This document shows positions 1-8,396 of a stretch of 64,000 bases of DNA, in pieces (position 1 is the first letter of the stretch; every line of letters begins with the position of its first letter). The position numbers and the translations under genes were made by a program. The stretch is taken from contig JAJUJC010000005.1 of the NCBI GenBank assembly GCA_029267335.1, positions 1 to 64,000 on the forward strand, given 5' to 3'. The DNA comes from Intestinibacillus massiliensis. Lineage in GTDB: Bacteria; Bacillota; Clostridia; Oscillospirales; Butyricicoccaceae. The notes beneath the pieces were generated by a model. It was given only the letters and a program-made list of their open reading frames with translations. It searched no databases and was not told where the DNA came from.

Positions 1-18
1 ATCACTCAGAAGCCAGTC

Positions 19-24
19 TGTCAA
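19..24 (-). promoter_or_regulatory. -35 box of a second leftward promoter; its -10 lies outside the window
   Basis: On the minus strand TTGACA occurs here, preceded by an A/T-rich tract. With a 17-bp spacer its -10 would fall just past the left edge, so it cannot be confirmed. It sits about 90 nt downstream of a near-consensus promoter reading the same way, the tandem arrangement usual upstream of rRNA operons. The identity of the target is inference. Confidence 0.4.
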
Positions 25-110
25 GAACTTTTTTCAAATTCTTTTCGAATCTTGTTTAAGTTCTGGTCATTTTGTCTCCCTCGCGGCCGCCTCACCGAAG
101 CAGCTTGTTT

Positions 111-139
111 AGTATACCAACCATTCCGCCGTTTGTCAA
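111..139 (-). promoter_or_regulatory. Strong sigma-A promoter reading out of the left edge
   Basis: On the minus strand TTGACA (134-139) and TATACT (111-116) are separated by exactly 17 bp. An AT-rich tract lies upstream of the -35, like an UP element. About 110 nt of untranslated sequence follow to the window edge with no convincing open frame. The addA terminator at 167-208 insulates it from the gene upstream. The transcript is off-window; a stable RNA operon is the likeliest target. Confidence 0.8.
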
Positions 140-166
140 CAAGTTTTTACAAGTTTTTTTGACAAA

Positions 167-208
167 ATTCAAGGCGCATTTAACTGATGTATTAAATGCG
201 CCTCGAAT
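167..208 (-). terminator. Rho-independent terminator of addBA
   Basis: A long inverted repeat with arms around AGGCGCATTTAA and TTAAATGCGCCT and an 8-nt loop lies just past the addA stop. On the minus strand it is followed by TTTTG. Its position and stem length fit the end of the addBA transcript. Confidence 0.75.
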
Positions 209-214
209 TGCATT

Positions 215-3200
215 TCAATCAAGCAAATAGCTTTGTTTTGTGGCAAAAAAGTATAAATATTTTTGTTTTACCGGTTTATCAAAGATCTGCTCGACCGCAT
301 AGGCATAGGCATCAAGCTGTGCGCGATAGCTTTCTGCGCGTTCGGCAGCGTTGCCCGCGTGCACCCGATCGTTCTTAAAATCCACGATGCACATGCCGTC
401 CTCGTGCTCGATCATGCAGTCGATGACGCCTTGCAGTAACACCTGCTCGTCCGGCGTGCTCTGCGCCACCGGATAAAAGCGCGCAGCGGGGGCGAGCACC
501 GAGAACTTAAATTCGCGGCGCACCCTGCCCCGCTTCATCTGTTCCTGATACAATGCGCTGCCGAAAAATGCGGCGATGCGCGATGCGTCGATCGCATCCG
601 CCTGCTCGCGCGCCAGAATGTGCTTGTCCGCGAGCCGCGCGCACTCCGCCTGCACGCCTTCCACGGTCTCGCACGCGGCAAAATCCGCAAACTGCATGAA
701 CAGATGATGCGCGGTGCCGACCTCGGAGGGTGTCAGCCCCCGCGCGGCACGGTCAAAGAACGGACGACGCAGCACACGTTCGGGCTTGACCGCAGGCGGA
801 GCATCCTCGGACGCTTCTTCCGCTTTGAAGCCTTTTTTCACGCCGGTCGCGGTCAGCTTTGCCGGAATGTCCTGCAAAAACGCGGCTTCGTAGGGCTGTG
901 TTGCCGGCACGCGCAGCGCGTTTGCGGTCTGCTCGTGTGCAGTCTCGTTCTCCGCTTGGTCTTGTTCGTTTTGCTCGTCGGACTGCACGCGCACGCAGGC
1001 AAAGGAAAAGCATTCCGGCAAATCAGGTGCGGGTGCGAGCGTCACCCCCGCCAGGTCACGCAGCGGCTGTGCCTGCGGATGACGCAGCAGCGGCGCAAGC
1101 AGCCACAGCGCGGTGGAGCGCGCCGCGCCGAGCGCATAGGGAGGGATACGCTCCTCCTGCGCGAGCGGCGCCCACTTGCGCAGCGACGATGCTGCAGAGC
1201 CGGATGCGCAGGTGATGACCATTTTATCGCGGGCACGCGTCATGCCGACATATAAGATACGCAGTTCCTCGCTGACCTGTTCGCGCCGTGCCTGCGCCGC
1301 GATGGCGAGCCGCCACAGCGAAGGGTATTGGATACCGCGTTCCATATCCCGGCATTTTGGGCCAAAACCCAGTTCGGAATGAACCAATATGGGCGCATAT
1401 AGATCGGTCTCATTAAAGGTTTTGGCGCAGTCGGCAAGAAAGACGACGGGAAACTCCAGCCCCTTGGACTTGTGGATGGATAGGATGCGCACCGCGCCGC
1501 CGTCTGCCGAGGGCGTGGGTGCAGGAAAGTCCTCCCCGTTTGCGAGCATGCCGCGCACCAGGCACAGAAAACGAAACAGCCCGCGATGCCCCTGCGCTTC
1601 ATAGGCACGCGCACGCTCAAAAAACGCGAGCAGATTCGCCTGCCGTCTTGCGCCGTTTGGCAGTGCGCCGTAAATTCCCATCGCACCGGTCTCATCGTAG
1701 AGCAGTTCGATCATCTGCCACATGGGTAGGTCTGCGGCAAGCAGCCGCCAGCGTGCAAGCTGCTGCAAAAACAGCGCCGCGTGTTCATCCTCTGCGGCGG
1801 CGAGCACGAGCGCATCATAAAAGCACGCATCACGCGCGTGCAAATGGATGTCCGCAAGCTGCTGCTCGGTGAAGCCGAGCAGGGGCGAACGCAGCGCGCC
1901 GATCAGTTCGATATCCTGCCGCGGATTGTCGATCACCGACAGCAGCGACAGGACCGCGCGCACCTCGGTCGCAGCGAGCAACCCGGTCGAGTCGTCGGTC
2001 TGTGCGGCCAACCCGACTGCTTCGAGTGCAGCGGCATACACCGCTGCCTTGCGCTTGACCGAGCGCAGCAGAATCGTGCAGTCCGACGCGACCGCCGGAC
2101 GCTGTCGCCCGAGCGCCTTATCATAAACGAGGAAACCCTCGTGCAGCAGCTGCGCGATGCGCTGTGCGACCACGCGCGCCTCTGCCTCGGTCTTGTCGGG
2201 CGCATTACCGTCCTCATCCTTGGACAGATCGACCACGCACACCTCGGTATCGTAACACGGGTTTTCCGCATCGGGATAATCCGCACCCGGATAAAGCGCT
2301 TCGCGCGCGCCGTATTCGACGTCTCCGACCGACGCGCTCATCACCGCACGGAACACCGCGTTTGCCGCTTGGAGCACCTGTGCACGCGAGCGGAAGTTGC
2401 GCGACAGCACAACGCGGCGCGGCTGTCCCTCGCCCGCTTGGGCAGCGTCCGTAAATGTCAGATATTTTTGCAGAAAGATGTACGGGTTGGCAAGGCGAAA
2501 GGAGTAGATGCTTTGCTTGACGTCGCCGACCATGAACAGCCGCGCGCCGTCGTCCGAGACCGCGCGGAAAATCGCGTCCTGCACGGCGTTCGTGTCCTGA
2601 TACTCGTCGACGAGCACCTCGACAAAGCCGCGCGACAGGGTGCGTGCAAGGGCGCTCGGTTGTCCCCCTTCATATAATAGACGAATCGCAAAGTGCTCGA
2701 GATCGCCGAAATCGACCAGACCGCGCCGCCGTTTTTCCGCGCTGTACGCCGCTGTAAAATCCTCGACCGCGTCAATGAGTGCGCCCATGGCGGGCGCAGT
2801 GCGCACGCGATCGTCCTCTGCCTGCGCTTCTGTCACGCATAAAATGCGTTCGCGCAGCTTTTTAACCACGCTTTTCCACTCCTCGCGCAGCGCCTTGAGC
2901 GCTTCGAGATGCTCCTTGTCCTCATAGCCGCGCGTGCTGCCCAGACGGTCGAATGCGACCTCCTGCGCGCCCGCGACCGCACCGTCCCAGTCTCCGGCGG
3001 CGATGGTGTCGAGCAGCCTGCCCGCACGCGCGCGGTCCGCGAGAAACGCGGGCAGGTATGCGTCGCGCAGCACATCGTCCCCCTCCATGTCCGCGATTGC
3101 GCGATCCAATCGCCCCGCGCCGTATTCGACCGCGACGCGCGCCTCTTCGAGCAGCACCTTGCCGTGCGGCGTGTCCGCGAGCGCACCGATCGGCTGCTCG

Positions 3201-3796
3201 TAGCCCTGCCGCACATGCTCGAGAAAAGCATGCGGCTCGGGATGCGCCTGTATCTTATGATAGGTCTCCAAAATGACCTCGTGCAGCTGTTTGTCGTCGC
3301 GTCCCGCGGTCAGCAGATCACTCAGCGCGAGAAAAGCCGCGTCGCCCGCTTCATAGCGTGCTTCGAGCAGCGCTTCCATGGTCTCGTCGAGGATGGGACC
3401 GGTCTCGCTCTCGTCCGCGACGCGAAAATCCGGTGTCAGGTCAAGTGCGGCAAACTGATCGCGCGCGAGCGACAGACAAAACGCGTGGACCGTCGTAATC
3501 TGTGCGCGGTGCACAAGAAAGAGCTGACGGCGCAGCCGCTTATCCTCCGGCGCAGCCGCTGCACGGGCAGTCAGCGCGTCGGACAGCTTGCCGCGCAGCT
3601 CGGCGGCCGCGGCATTGGTATAGGTGACCATGAGAAAGCGGTCGATGTCGACCGGGTTTGTGTCGTCGGTCAGGCGGCGCAGTACGCGCTCAACGAGCAC
3701 GGCGGTCTTGCCGCTGCCAGCGGCCGCCGACACAAGCAGCGTGCCGCCCCGATTTTCGATCGCTTCGCGCTGCTCCTCAGTCCACTGTGTCGCCAT
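215..3796 (-). CDS. addA: ATP-dependent helicase/nuclease subunit A (AddA)
   Basis: AddA is the motor and 3'-strand nuclease subunit of AddAB, the Firmicutes counterpart of RecBCD, which resects double-strand breaks and loads RecA. The 1193-residue product has an N-terminal UvrD/Rep-type helicase with Walker A AAAGSGKT at residues 24-31 and the Walker B/DEAD-like VDEYQDTN, further SF1 motifs (for example ILYVGMTRARD), and a C-terminal RecB-type nuclease with GVIDCMIE and IVDFKND. The start chosen is the ATG at 3796, which has GGAGGGAGG about 8 nt upstream; an in-frame ATG at 3817 lacks a ribosome site. The first 20 nt overlap the end of addB, indicating translational coupling. Length and motif order are normal for the family. 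Confidence 0.97.
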   Translation of the reverse strand: MATQWTEEQREAIENRGGTLLVSAAAGSGKTAVLVERVLRRLTDDTNPVDIDRFLMVTYTNAAAAELRGKLSDALTARAAAAPEDKRLRRQLFLVHRAQITTVHAFCLSLARDQFAALDLTPDFRVADESETGPILDETMEALLEARYEAGDAAFLALSDLLTAGRDDKQLHEVILETYHKIQAHPEPHAFLEHVRQGYEQPIGALADTPHGKVLLEEARVAVEYGAGRLDRAIADMEGDDVLRDAYLPAFLADRARAGRLLDTIAAGDWDGAVAGAQEVAFDRLGSTRGYEDKEHLEALKALREEWKSVVKKLRERILCVTEAQAEDDRVRTAPAMGALIDAVEDFTAAYSAEKRRRGLVDFGDLEHFAIRLLYEGGQPSALARTLSRGFVEVLVDEYQDTNAVQDAIFRAVSDDGARLFMVGDVKQSIYSFRLANPYIFLQKYLTFTDAAQAGEGQPRRVVLSRNFRSRAQVLQAANAVFRAVMSASVGDVEYGAREALYPGADYPDAENPCYDTEVCVVDLSKDEDGNAPDKTEAEARVVAQRIAQLLHEGFLVYDKALGRQRPAVASDCTILLRSVKRKAAVYAAALEAVGLAAQTDDSTGLLAATEVRAVLSLLSVIDNPRQDIELIGALRSPLLGFTEQQLADIHLHARDACFYDALVLAAAEDEHAALFLQQLARWRLLAADLPMWQMIELLYDETGAMGIYGALPNGARRQANLLAFFERARAYEAQGHRGLFRFLCLVRGMLANGEDFPAPTPSADGGAVRILSIHKSKGLEFPVVFLADCAKTFNETDLYAPILVHSELGFGPKCRDMERGIQYPSLWRLAIAAQARREQVSEELRILYVGMTRARDKMVITCASGSAASSLRKWAPLAQEERIPPYALGAARSTALWLLAPLLRHPQAQPLRDLAGVTLAPAPDLPECFSFACVRVQSDEQNEQDQAENETAHEQTANALRVPATQPYEAAFLQDIPAKLTATGVKKGFKAEEASEDAPPAVKPERVLRRPFFDRAARGLTPSEVGTAHHLFMQFADFAACETVEGVQAECARLADKHILAREQADAIDASRIAAFFGSALYQEQMKRGRVRREFKFSVLAPAARFYPVAQSTPDEQVLLQGVIDCMIEHEDGMCIVDFKNDRVHAGNAAERAESYRAQLDAYAYAVEQIFDKPVKQKYLYFFATKQSYLLD

Positions 3797-6700
3797 GCGG
3801 TTGTCCTCCCTCCACATTTGTCCAAAATTCCTGCTCGCTCACCGTGCGCAGCACACGCGCGCGGTCGCCCGCCCATTCGTCAAACTGGCATGCCGCGCGG
3901 AACTCGCACCACTGGCAGTAGTCGTGCTGTCCGTTGCGGTACGGGTCGGCACGCACATCGCCCGCGGCGAGCGCGCGTCCCATTTCGAGCAGTTTGCCCT
4001 GTGCATACCGCGCGAGCCGCCCGAAGCGCGCGAGATCCGCCACGCCTCCGACCACACTGACCTCCTCACCCTTTTTGGGTTTGGTCAGCTTGACCGGGAT
4101 GAAGCGGCCGTCGCCCGACAGGCCGTGCTCCATCGCTTCGAGGATGTCCATGTCGTCCGTCACCAGACCGGAACGGCGCAGCAGCTTTTCGCGCAGCGCG
4201 CGCAGGGTGTCTGCGTCCTCTTCACGGTCTGCATCGAGCAGTTCATCCCGCGCAGGCACATAGAGCACGCCCGCGGGCACAATTTCATAGAGTGCGCGCG
4301 ACAGCTTTTCGCGGTAACGCTCCAAGCCCTCGTCCTGTAGCGCGTAGAGATACAGCACAAGCTGCATATTGAGCCCGTACCAAATATCCGACAGTGAAAA
4401 TGCCTTTTTGCCGCTTTTATAGTCCATCACGCGTACATACAGCCGTCCGTCCTTGAGATAGCCGTCCACGCGGTCGACCTTGCCGGAGAGCTGCGCTTCA
4501 GTCTCACCGTCTGTCACCGCGATCGGGGGCAGATCGCCGGACAGGGAAAAATCAAGCTCATAGTCGATGGGGGCAAAGTCCGACACGCGCAGTTCCTCGA
4601 GCACGTTCTCGAGGATGCTCTCCATGGTCTTGATGAGCCGGCGAAACAGATACTGAAAACGTGCCGGCTTGTTTTCCAGCCCGCCGAGTTGCTCCTCAAT
4701 ATATTGGGTAACATAGCGTTTCATGATGGCACGCGCCTCGTCCATCGACGCCTGCGCCGCGCCGCCCTCGCGGTTTCCCAGCTCTCCCAATGTGTTTTCA
4801 AGTACAAAATGGATGAACGTGCCCGCTTCGGGTGCGTCAAACTGCGCGACGCGGCGCGCCTTTGCCCGCAGACCGTACTGCATAAAGAATGCAAACCGGC
4901 AAGAGTAAAAGGTGTCGACGCGCGACGCGGTCAGACCCAGCGTGCGCCCGTACAGCCCCGCGACCGTGTCACGTCGGGTCAGCGGCCCGCGCTCCACCCG
5001 GGTGGTCGCGGCACGGCGCACGCGCTCGTCCTTTTGATAGTGCGCATACGCCGCGCGCGCGGCAGGTGTGTCCGCACCGCTCAGATAGGCGCACGCGAGA
5101 TCGACGCACGGCCTCTCCGCTTCCAGCCGGTCACATCCGCCCTGCGCCGCATGGCTCGTAAACGGCACGCCCTCGAGCAGCGTGCGCACGCTGCCGATCA
5201 AATACGACGGCCGGGTCTGCGCGCCGCCCGCGTCACTTTCATGCCAGCACAGCAGCAGCGACTCGGTCGGGCATGCAAGCATGTGATAGAGCATTTCCTG
5301 CTCCATAAGCATACGCTCCGCGCCCGACGCGGACAACTTGACCCCCCAGTTGTCGAGGATCAGCCGGTCGGTCTCGGTCAACACGCCGCCCGCCGCAGGA
5401 GTCTGCGGCAGCACGCCGTCATTGACCCCAAGCACAATGAGGTGCTTGGCATACGAACCGGTCACGCGCTCCAGACTGCCGCAGGTCACGCGGTCGAGCG
5501 ACACGGGGATCGTGCCCACATCATATTCACCGAGCACCAGTGTGAAAAGCTGCGCGAACCGCTTCGCGTCCATGGGCGCATCGCCACAGGTCCACGCGAA
5601 CTGCTCGAGCGCGCCCACGAGAATCTCCCAAAGCTGCCGATATTCCTCCGCAAGCTGCAACCGCCCCGCGTCCTCATGCGCCTGCGCACGCGCCGCCATC
5701 CGGTCGGGCGCACCCACCGCCTCCAAAAAATCATAGAGCGCCGCCGCGTACTGTGTCGCAGTCTGTGCCTCATTCAGTGCCGCGGCAAACGCCGCAAACG
5801 GTGCGCTCGCGCGCTCGCGCAGGTCGTTGAGCACCGCAAGTGCCGTGCGAGAGGCATCATCGAACGGCAGACCGTATCCGTCGGGATGTCCGGTAAACGG
5901 TCTGCGCCATGCACCGCCCTGCACGCGCCAAGTCAACGCGTAATTTTCCAAGCGGTCGATCTCCTCGGGTGTCAGGTCGCACAGTCCGGTTTTAAGACAG
6001 CCGAAAAAGTCCTCATACCGCCAGCCACCCGTCACGGTCTCAAGCGCAAGCGTGACGAGTGCGAGCGGCGGTTTTTGCATGAGATCGCTCTTTTCGCTGA
6101 TGAAAACCGGCACTTCGTAGCGCGCCATCGCCATTTGCAGTGGTGCGCGGTAGGCGCTCATATCGCGTGCGGCGATGACGAAGTCGCGATAGCGCGCTCC
6201 CTCCTCGCGCACACGGCGGCGGATGATCGCAGCGGCGTGCTCACACTCGTCGAAGGGACTTGCAGCAGCATATAAATGCACACTGTGTCCGTCCGAGGGG
6301 CGGGACGGGCGCGCGGGCAGCAGCCCTTCGCGCTCGAGCACAGCGAGGTCGGCCGGGCGCGCGCGGCGGCTATCCCCGAGCGCAAGCTGCTCCACGCGCA
6401 GACCCATGCGCTCCCCCATGCGGCGCAGCGTCGCGGCGAGCTTGCAGCCTGACACAAAAATTTCCGGCTCGCTCTCGTCGCAGGTGATCGCCGCGGTCAG
6501 CGGCAGCCCGAGCCGCAACAGTTGCTCGACGATGTCAAGCTCCTGTGGTGTCAGACCGTTGAACGCATCCAGATAAATCGTCGTACCCGCCAGCACGCGG
6601 CTTTCGGGTAGGCGCGCGGCGAGCAACGCAAGCGCATCGCGCGGGTCGGGCAGGTTCTCCGCACACAGACGGTCGTACATCGTCGCAATCTGTCCGAGAT

Positions 6701-7169
6701 CACGCAGTTTGTCTGCCAGTGCGGCATCCTCCTGCGGGTCAAGTTCCTCCAAAACGGAAAAGAGCTGCTCCGGCGCGACCTCGTAGCATTTGAACTCGTC
6801 AATCGCGCGCAGCAATTCGCGCACAGTCTCCGCACGGTCTGCCGCACCCGCATACACCCGCAAACCGGACGACACACGCCGCACCGCCTCCTGCAGGGTA
6901 AGCAGCCGTCCCGCGGGCGTGAGCACGGTATCTGCCAGGCCGCCGACCTCGGCAAACACACGGCCGGTCAGCCGCGAAAAGGTTACGACCTCCGCGGTCG
7001 ATGCGCCGCGGTTGCCGCTTGCCGCTGCAAGCCGCCGCTCATAATCGTGCGAATACAGTTCGGGCACGAGCAGCAGTTGTCTGCCCTGCCCTGCGCGCGC
7101 CGCGCGTGTGATCTCCTCGAGTATGCGTGCGGTCTTGCCGCTGCCCGCCCGTCCTGTAATGATGCGCAT
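3777..7169 (-). CDS. addB: ATP-dependent helicase/deoxyribonuclease subunit B (AddB)
   Basis: AddB is the partner of AddA in break resection; it recognises Chi and carries the second nuclease domain. The 1130-residue product starts at the ATG at 7169 with AGGAGG 9 nt upstream. A Walker A GRAGSGKT is at residues 6-13. The C-terminal nuclease has the iron-sulfur cysteine arrangement known for AddB: one cysteine in FYSCRFAFF and three in DYCQWCEFRAAC near the end. Between them lie the nuclease residues VMDYKSGKK. It is the first gene of the addB-addA operon, with its own promoter at 7200-7228. Confidence 0.96.
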   Translation of the reverse strand: MRIITGRAGSGKTARILEEITRAARAGQGRQLLLVPELYSHDYERRLAAASGNRGASTAEVVTFSRLTGRVFAEVGGLADTVLTPAGRLLTLQEAVRRVSSGLRVYAGAADRAETVRELLRAIDEFKCYEVAPEQLFSVLEELDPQEDAALADKLRDLGQIATMYDRLCAENLPDPRDALALLAARLPESRVLAGTTIYLDAFNGLTPQELDIVEQLLRLGLPLTAAITCDESEPEIFVSGCKLAATLRRMGERMGLRVEQLALGDSRRARPADLAVLEREGLLPARPSRPSDGHSVHLYAAASPFDECEHAAAIIRRRVREEGARYRDFVIAARDMSAYRAPLQMAMARYEVPVFISEKSDLMQKPPLALVTLALETVTGGWRYEDFFGCLKTGLCDLTPEEIDRLENYALTWRVQGGAWRRPFTGHPDGYGLPFDDASRTALAVLNDLRERASAPFAAFAAALNEAQTATQYAAALYDFLEAVGAPDRMAARAQAHEDAGRLQLAEEYRQLWEILVGALEQFAWTCGDAPMDAKRFAQLFTLVLGEYDVGTIPVSLDRVTCGSLERVTGSYAKHLIVLGVNDGVLPQTPAAGGVLTETDRLILDNWGVKLSASGAERMLMEQEMLYHMLACPTESLLLCWHESDAGGAQTRPSYLIGSVRTLLEGVPFTSHAAQGGCDRLEAERPCVDLACAYLSGADTPAARAAYAHYQKDERVRRAATTRVERGPLTRRDTVAGLYGRTLGLTASRVDTFYSCRFAFFMQYGLRAKARRVAQFDAPEAGTFIHFVLENTLGELGNREGGAAQASMDEARAIMKRYVTQYIEEQLGGLENKPARFQYLFRRLIKTMESILENVLEELRVSDFAPIDYELDFSLSGDLPPIAVTDGETEAQLSGKVDRVDGYLKDGRLYVRVMDYKSGKKAFSLSDIWYGLNMQLVLYLYALQDEGLERYREKLSRALYEIVPAGVLYVPARDELLDADREEDADTLRALREKLLRRSGLVTDDMDILEAMEHGLSGDGRFIPVKLTKPKKGEEVSVVGGVADLARFGRLARYAQGKLLEMGRALAAGDVRADPYRNGQHDYCQWCEFRAACQFDEWAGDRARVLRTVSEQEFWTNVEGGQPHGDTVD

Positions 7170-7199
7170 GCTGTTTGCCCTCCTTTTGCCGTTGCTTTT

Positions 7200-7228
7200 A
7201 GGATAGCATTCCCGCCGCACACCGTCAA
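7200..7228 (-). promoter_or_regulatory. Promoter of addBA
   Basis: On the minus strand TTGACG (7223-7228) and TATCCT (7200-7205) are 17 bp apart, about 30 nt upstream of the addB start codon. Confidence 0.7.
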
Positions 7229-7271
7229 GGAAGCGCCGCTTTTGGAAAATGAAATTTTTTAAAAAAAGATG

Positions 7272-7300
7272 TTGACATTGGGCGAAATCTGTTGTATATT
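7272..7300 (+). promoter_or_regulatory. Promoter of the tRNA operon
   Basis: TTGACA (7272-7277), a 17-bp spacer and TATATT (7295-7300) lie 24 nt before the first tRNA. It is divergent from the addB promoter, with an A/T-rich stretch between the two. Confidence 0.85.
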
Positions 7301-7324
7301 AAATAGGCACTCGCGAAACGAGAT

Positions 7325-7401
<77 letters not shown>

Positions 7402-7426
7402 TTTTCTTTTTAAAGTGCAATTACCT

Positions 7427-7502
7427 GCCTCTGTAGCTCAGTCGGTAGAGCAGGGGACTGAAAATCCCCGTGTCGGTGGTTCGATTCCGCCCGGAGGCAC
7501 CA
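7427..7502 (+). tRNA. tRNA-Phe (anticodon GAA)
   Basis: 76 nt with an encoded CCA. The anticodon loop is CTGAAAA with GAA between GGGGA and TCCCC arms, and the T loop is GTTCGATTC. It lies 25 nt after tRNA-Asp and 4 nt before tRNA-Gly. Confidence 0.97.
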
Positions 7503-7506
7503 ATAT

Positions 7507-7582
7507 GCGGCTGTAGCTCATCTGGTAGAGCGCCACCTTGCCAAGGTGGAGGTAGCGAGTTCGAGCCTCGTCAGCCGCTCCA
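7507..7582 (+). tRNA. tRNA-Gly (anticodon GCC)
   Basis: 76 nt with an encoded CCA. The acceptor arm GCGGCTG pairs with CAGCCGC, the anticodon arms are CCACC and GGTGG with loop TTGCCAA, and the T loop is GTTCGAGCC. The last 22 nt recur as a direct repeat at 7704-7725. Confidence 0.97.
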
Positions 7583-7725
7583 TCATCCAAGCACCTGTCA
7601 AATGACAGGTGCTTTTTTCATTGCTTGCGCTCGCTGCCTCCACCTTTTCAATCGAGGTGGGGTCCCCGTGAAAGCTCGTCTTTTACGGGGCGTGATAACG
7701 CGCTCGAGCCTCGTCAGCCGCTCCA
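7583..7725 (+). repeat. 143-bp structured segment ending in a duplicate of the tRNA-Gly 3' end
   Basis: The last 22 nt of tRNA-Gly (7561-7582, TCGAGCCTCG...GCTCCA) recur exactly at 7704-7725. Between the copies lie the tRNA terminator and two further hairpins: CCACCT/AGGTGG (7640-7660) and CCCCGTGAAAG/CTTTTACGGGG (7664-7690). The G-U pair in the latter forms only in plus-strand RNA. There is no credible gene. A 3'-end tRNA duplication can mark a site-specific integration scar or a small non-autonomous repeat; which one cannot be told from this window. Confidence 0.6.
7590..7618 (+). terminator. Terminator of the tRNA operon
   Basis: Arms AGCACCTGTCA and TGACAGGTGCT with a 2-nt AA loop are followed by six T residues, beginning 8 nt after the tRNA-Gly CCA. 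Confidence 0.9.
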
Positions 7726-7764
7726 AAAAGAAAAGCACCGATCGTTGATCGGTGCTTTTCTTTT
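7726..7764. terminator. Bidirectional terminator
   Basis: A perfect 18-bp inverted repeat (7726-7743 and 7747-7764) around a GTT loop, A-rich on the left and T-rich on the right. It can terminate rightward transcripts from the tRNA side and leftward transcription of the carbonic anhydrase gene, whose stop codon abuts it. Confidence 0.85.
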
Positions 7765-8315
7765 TATGGTGTGACCGCATCCAGCCGACCGGTTTCAGGA
7801 TCCATCAGGAATCCGTATACCGCGACATCTTGCGGAATCAGCGGGTGCGTCCGAATGGTTTTGACCGTTTCGCGCACCGAGTCGCAAGGATTTTCAAAGC
7901 CCTTGAGCCAGCGGTGCATATCCACGCCCAAATACTGCATGAGCGCAAGCTGCGTGGGATCGACGCCGCGTGCGGTCATTTTATCGACCAACGCCTGCAC
8001 GTTGAGGTTCTGCATACCGCAATCATAGTGATTGATGACCAGAATCTCTTCCACGCCCAGTTCGTAAATAGCGACGATCAAACTGCGCATGACACTGCCA
8101 AACGGATTGGTGATGAGCGCACCCGCGTTCTTAATCATTTTCACATCGCCGTTTTGCACGTTGAGCGCGGCGGGCAGCAATTCGGTCAGGCGCGTGTCCA
8201 TACAGGTCAAAATCGCAATTTTCTTGCTTGGATATTTGGTCGTATGATATTTTTCATAGGCTTTTTCCTCGACGAATGCGCGATTAAATCGCAAAATTTT
8301 CTCGATCTGTGACAT
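7764..8315 (-). CDS. Beta-carbonic anhydrase
   Basis: This zinc enzyme interconverts CO2 and bicarbonate in the cytoplasm and supplies bicarbonate for carboxylations. The 183-residue product has the beta-class ligands Cys38 in TCMDTRL and His96/Cys99 in NHYDCG, plus the Asp40-Arg42 dyad. Its short form resembles the minimal beta class found in Firmicutes rather than the longer plant-like enzymes. The start is preceded by GGAAAGGAAG. It appears monocistronic, with its own promoter at 8362-8390 and terminator at 7726-7764. Confidence 0.93.
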   Translation of the reverse strand: MSQIEKILRFNRAFVEEKAYEKYHTTKYPSKKIAILTCMDTRLTELLPAALNVQNGDVKMIKNAGALITNPFGSVMRSLIVAIYELGVEEILVINHYDCGMQNLNVQALVDKMTARGVDPTQLALMQYLGVDMHRWLKGFENPCDSVRETVKTIRTHPLIPQDVAVYGFLMDPETGRLDAVTP

Positions 8316-8361
8316 CTTTTTCGCTTCCTTTCCGGTTCGGCGATGATTTTGACTTTCCGGT

Positions 8362-8390
8362 ATTGTATCATACCGTACGCCCGCTGTCGA
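8362..8390 (-). promoter_or_regulatory. Promoter of the carbonic anhydrase gene
   Basis: On the minus strand TCGACA (8385-8390) and TACAAT (8362-8367) are 17 bp apart, in the gap after the amidase gene stop. Confidence 0.65.
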
Positions 8391-8396
8391 CCTTTT

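Noticed and set aside
7598-7780. 60-codon minus-strand frame over the hairpin segment after tRNA-Gly
   Set aside because: It reads through two terminators and the duplicated tRNA tail, has a basic composition typical of structured RNA, and lacks a ribosome site.
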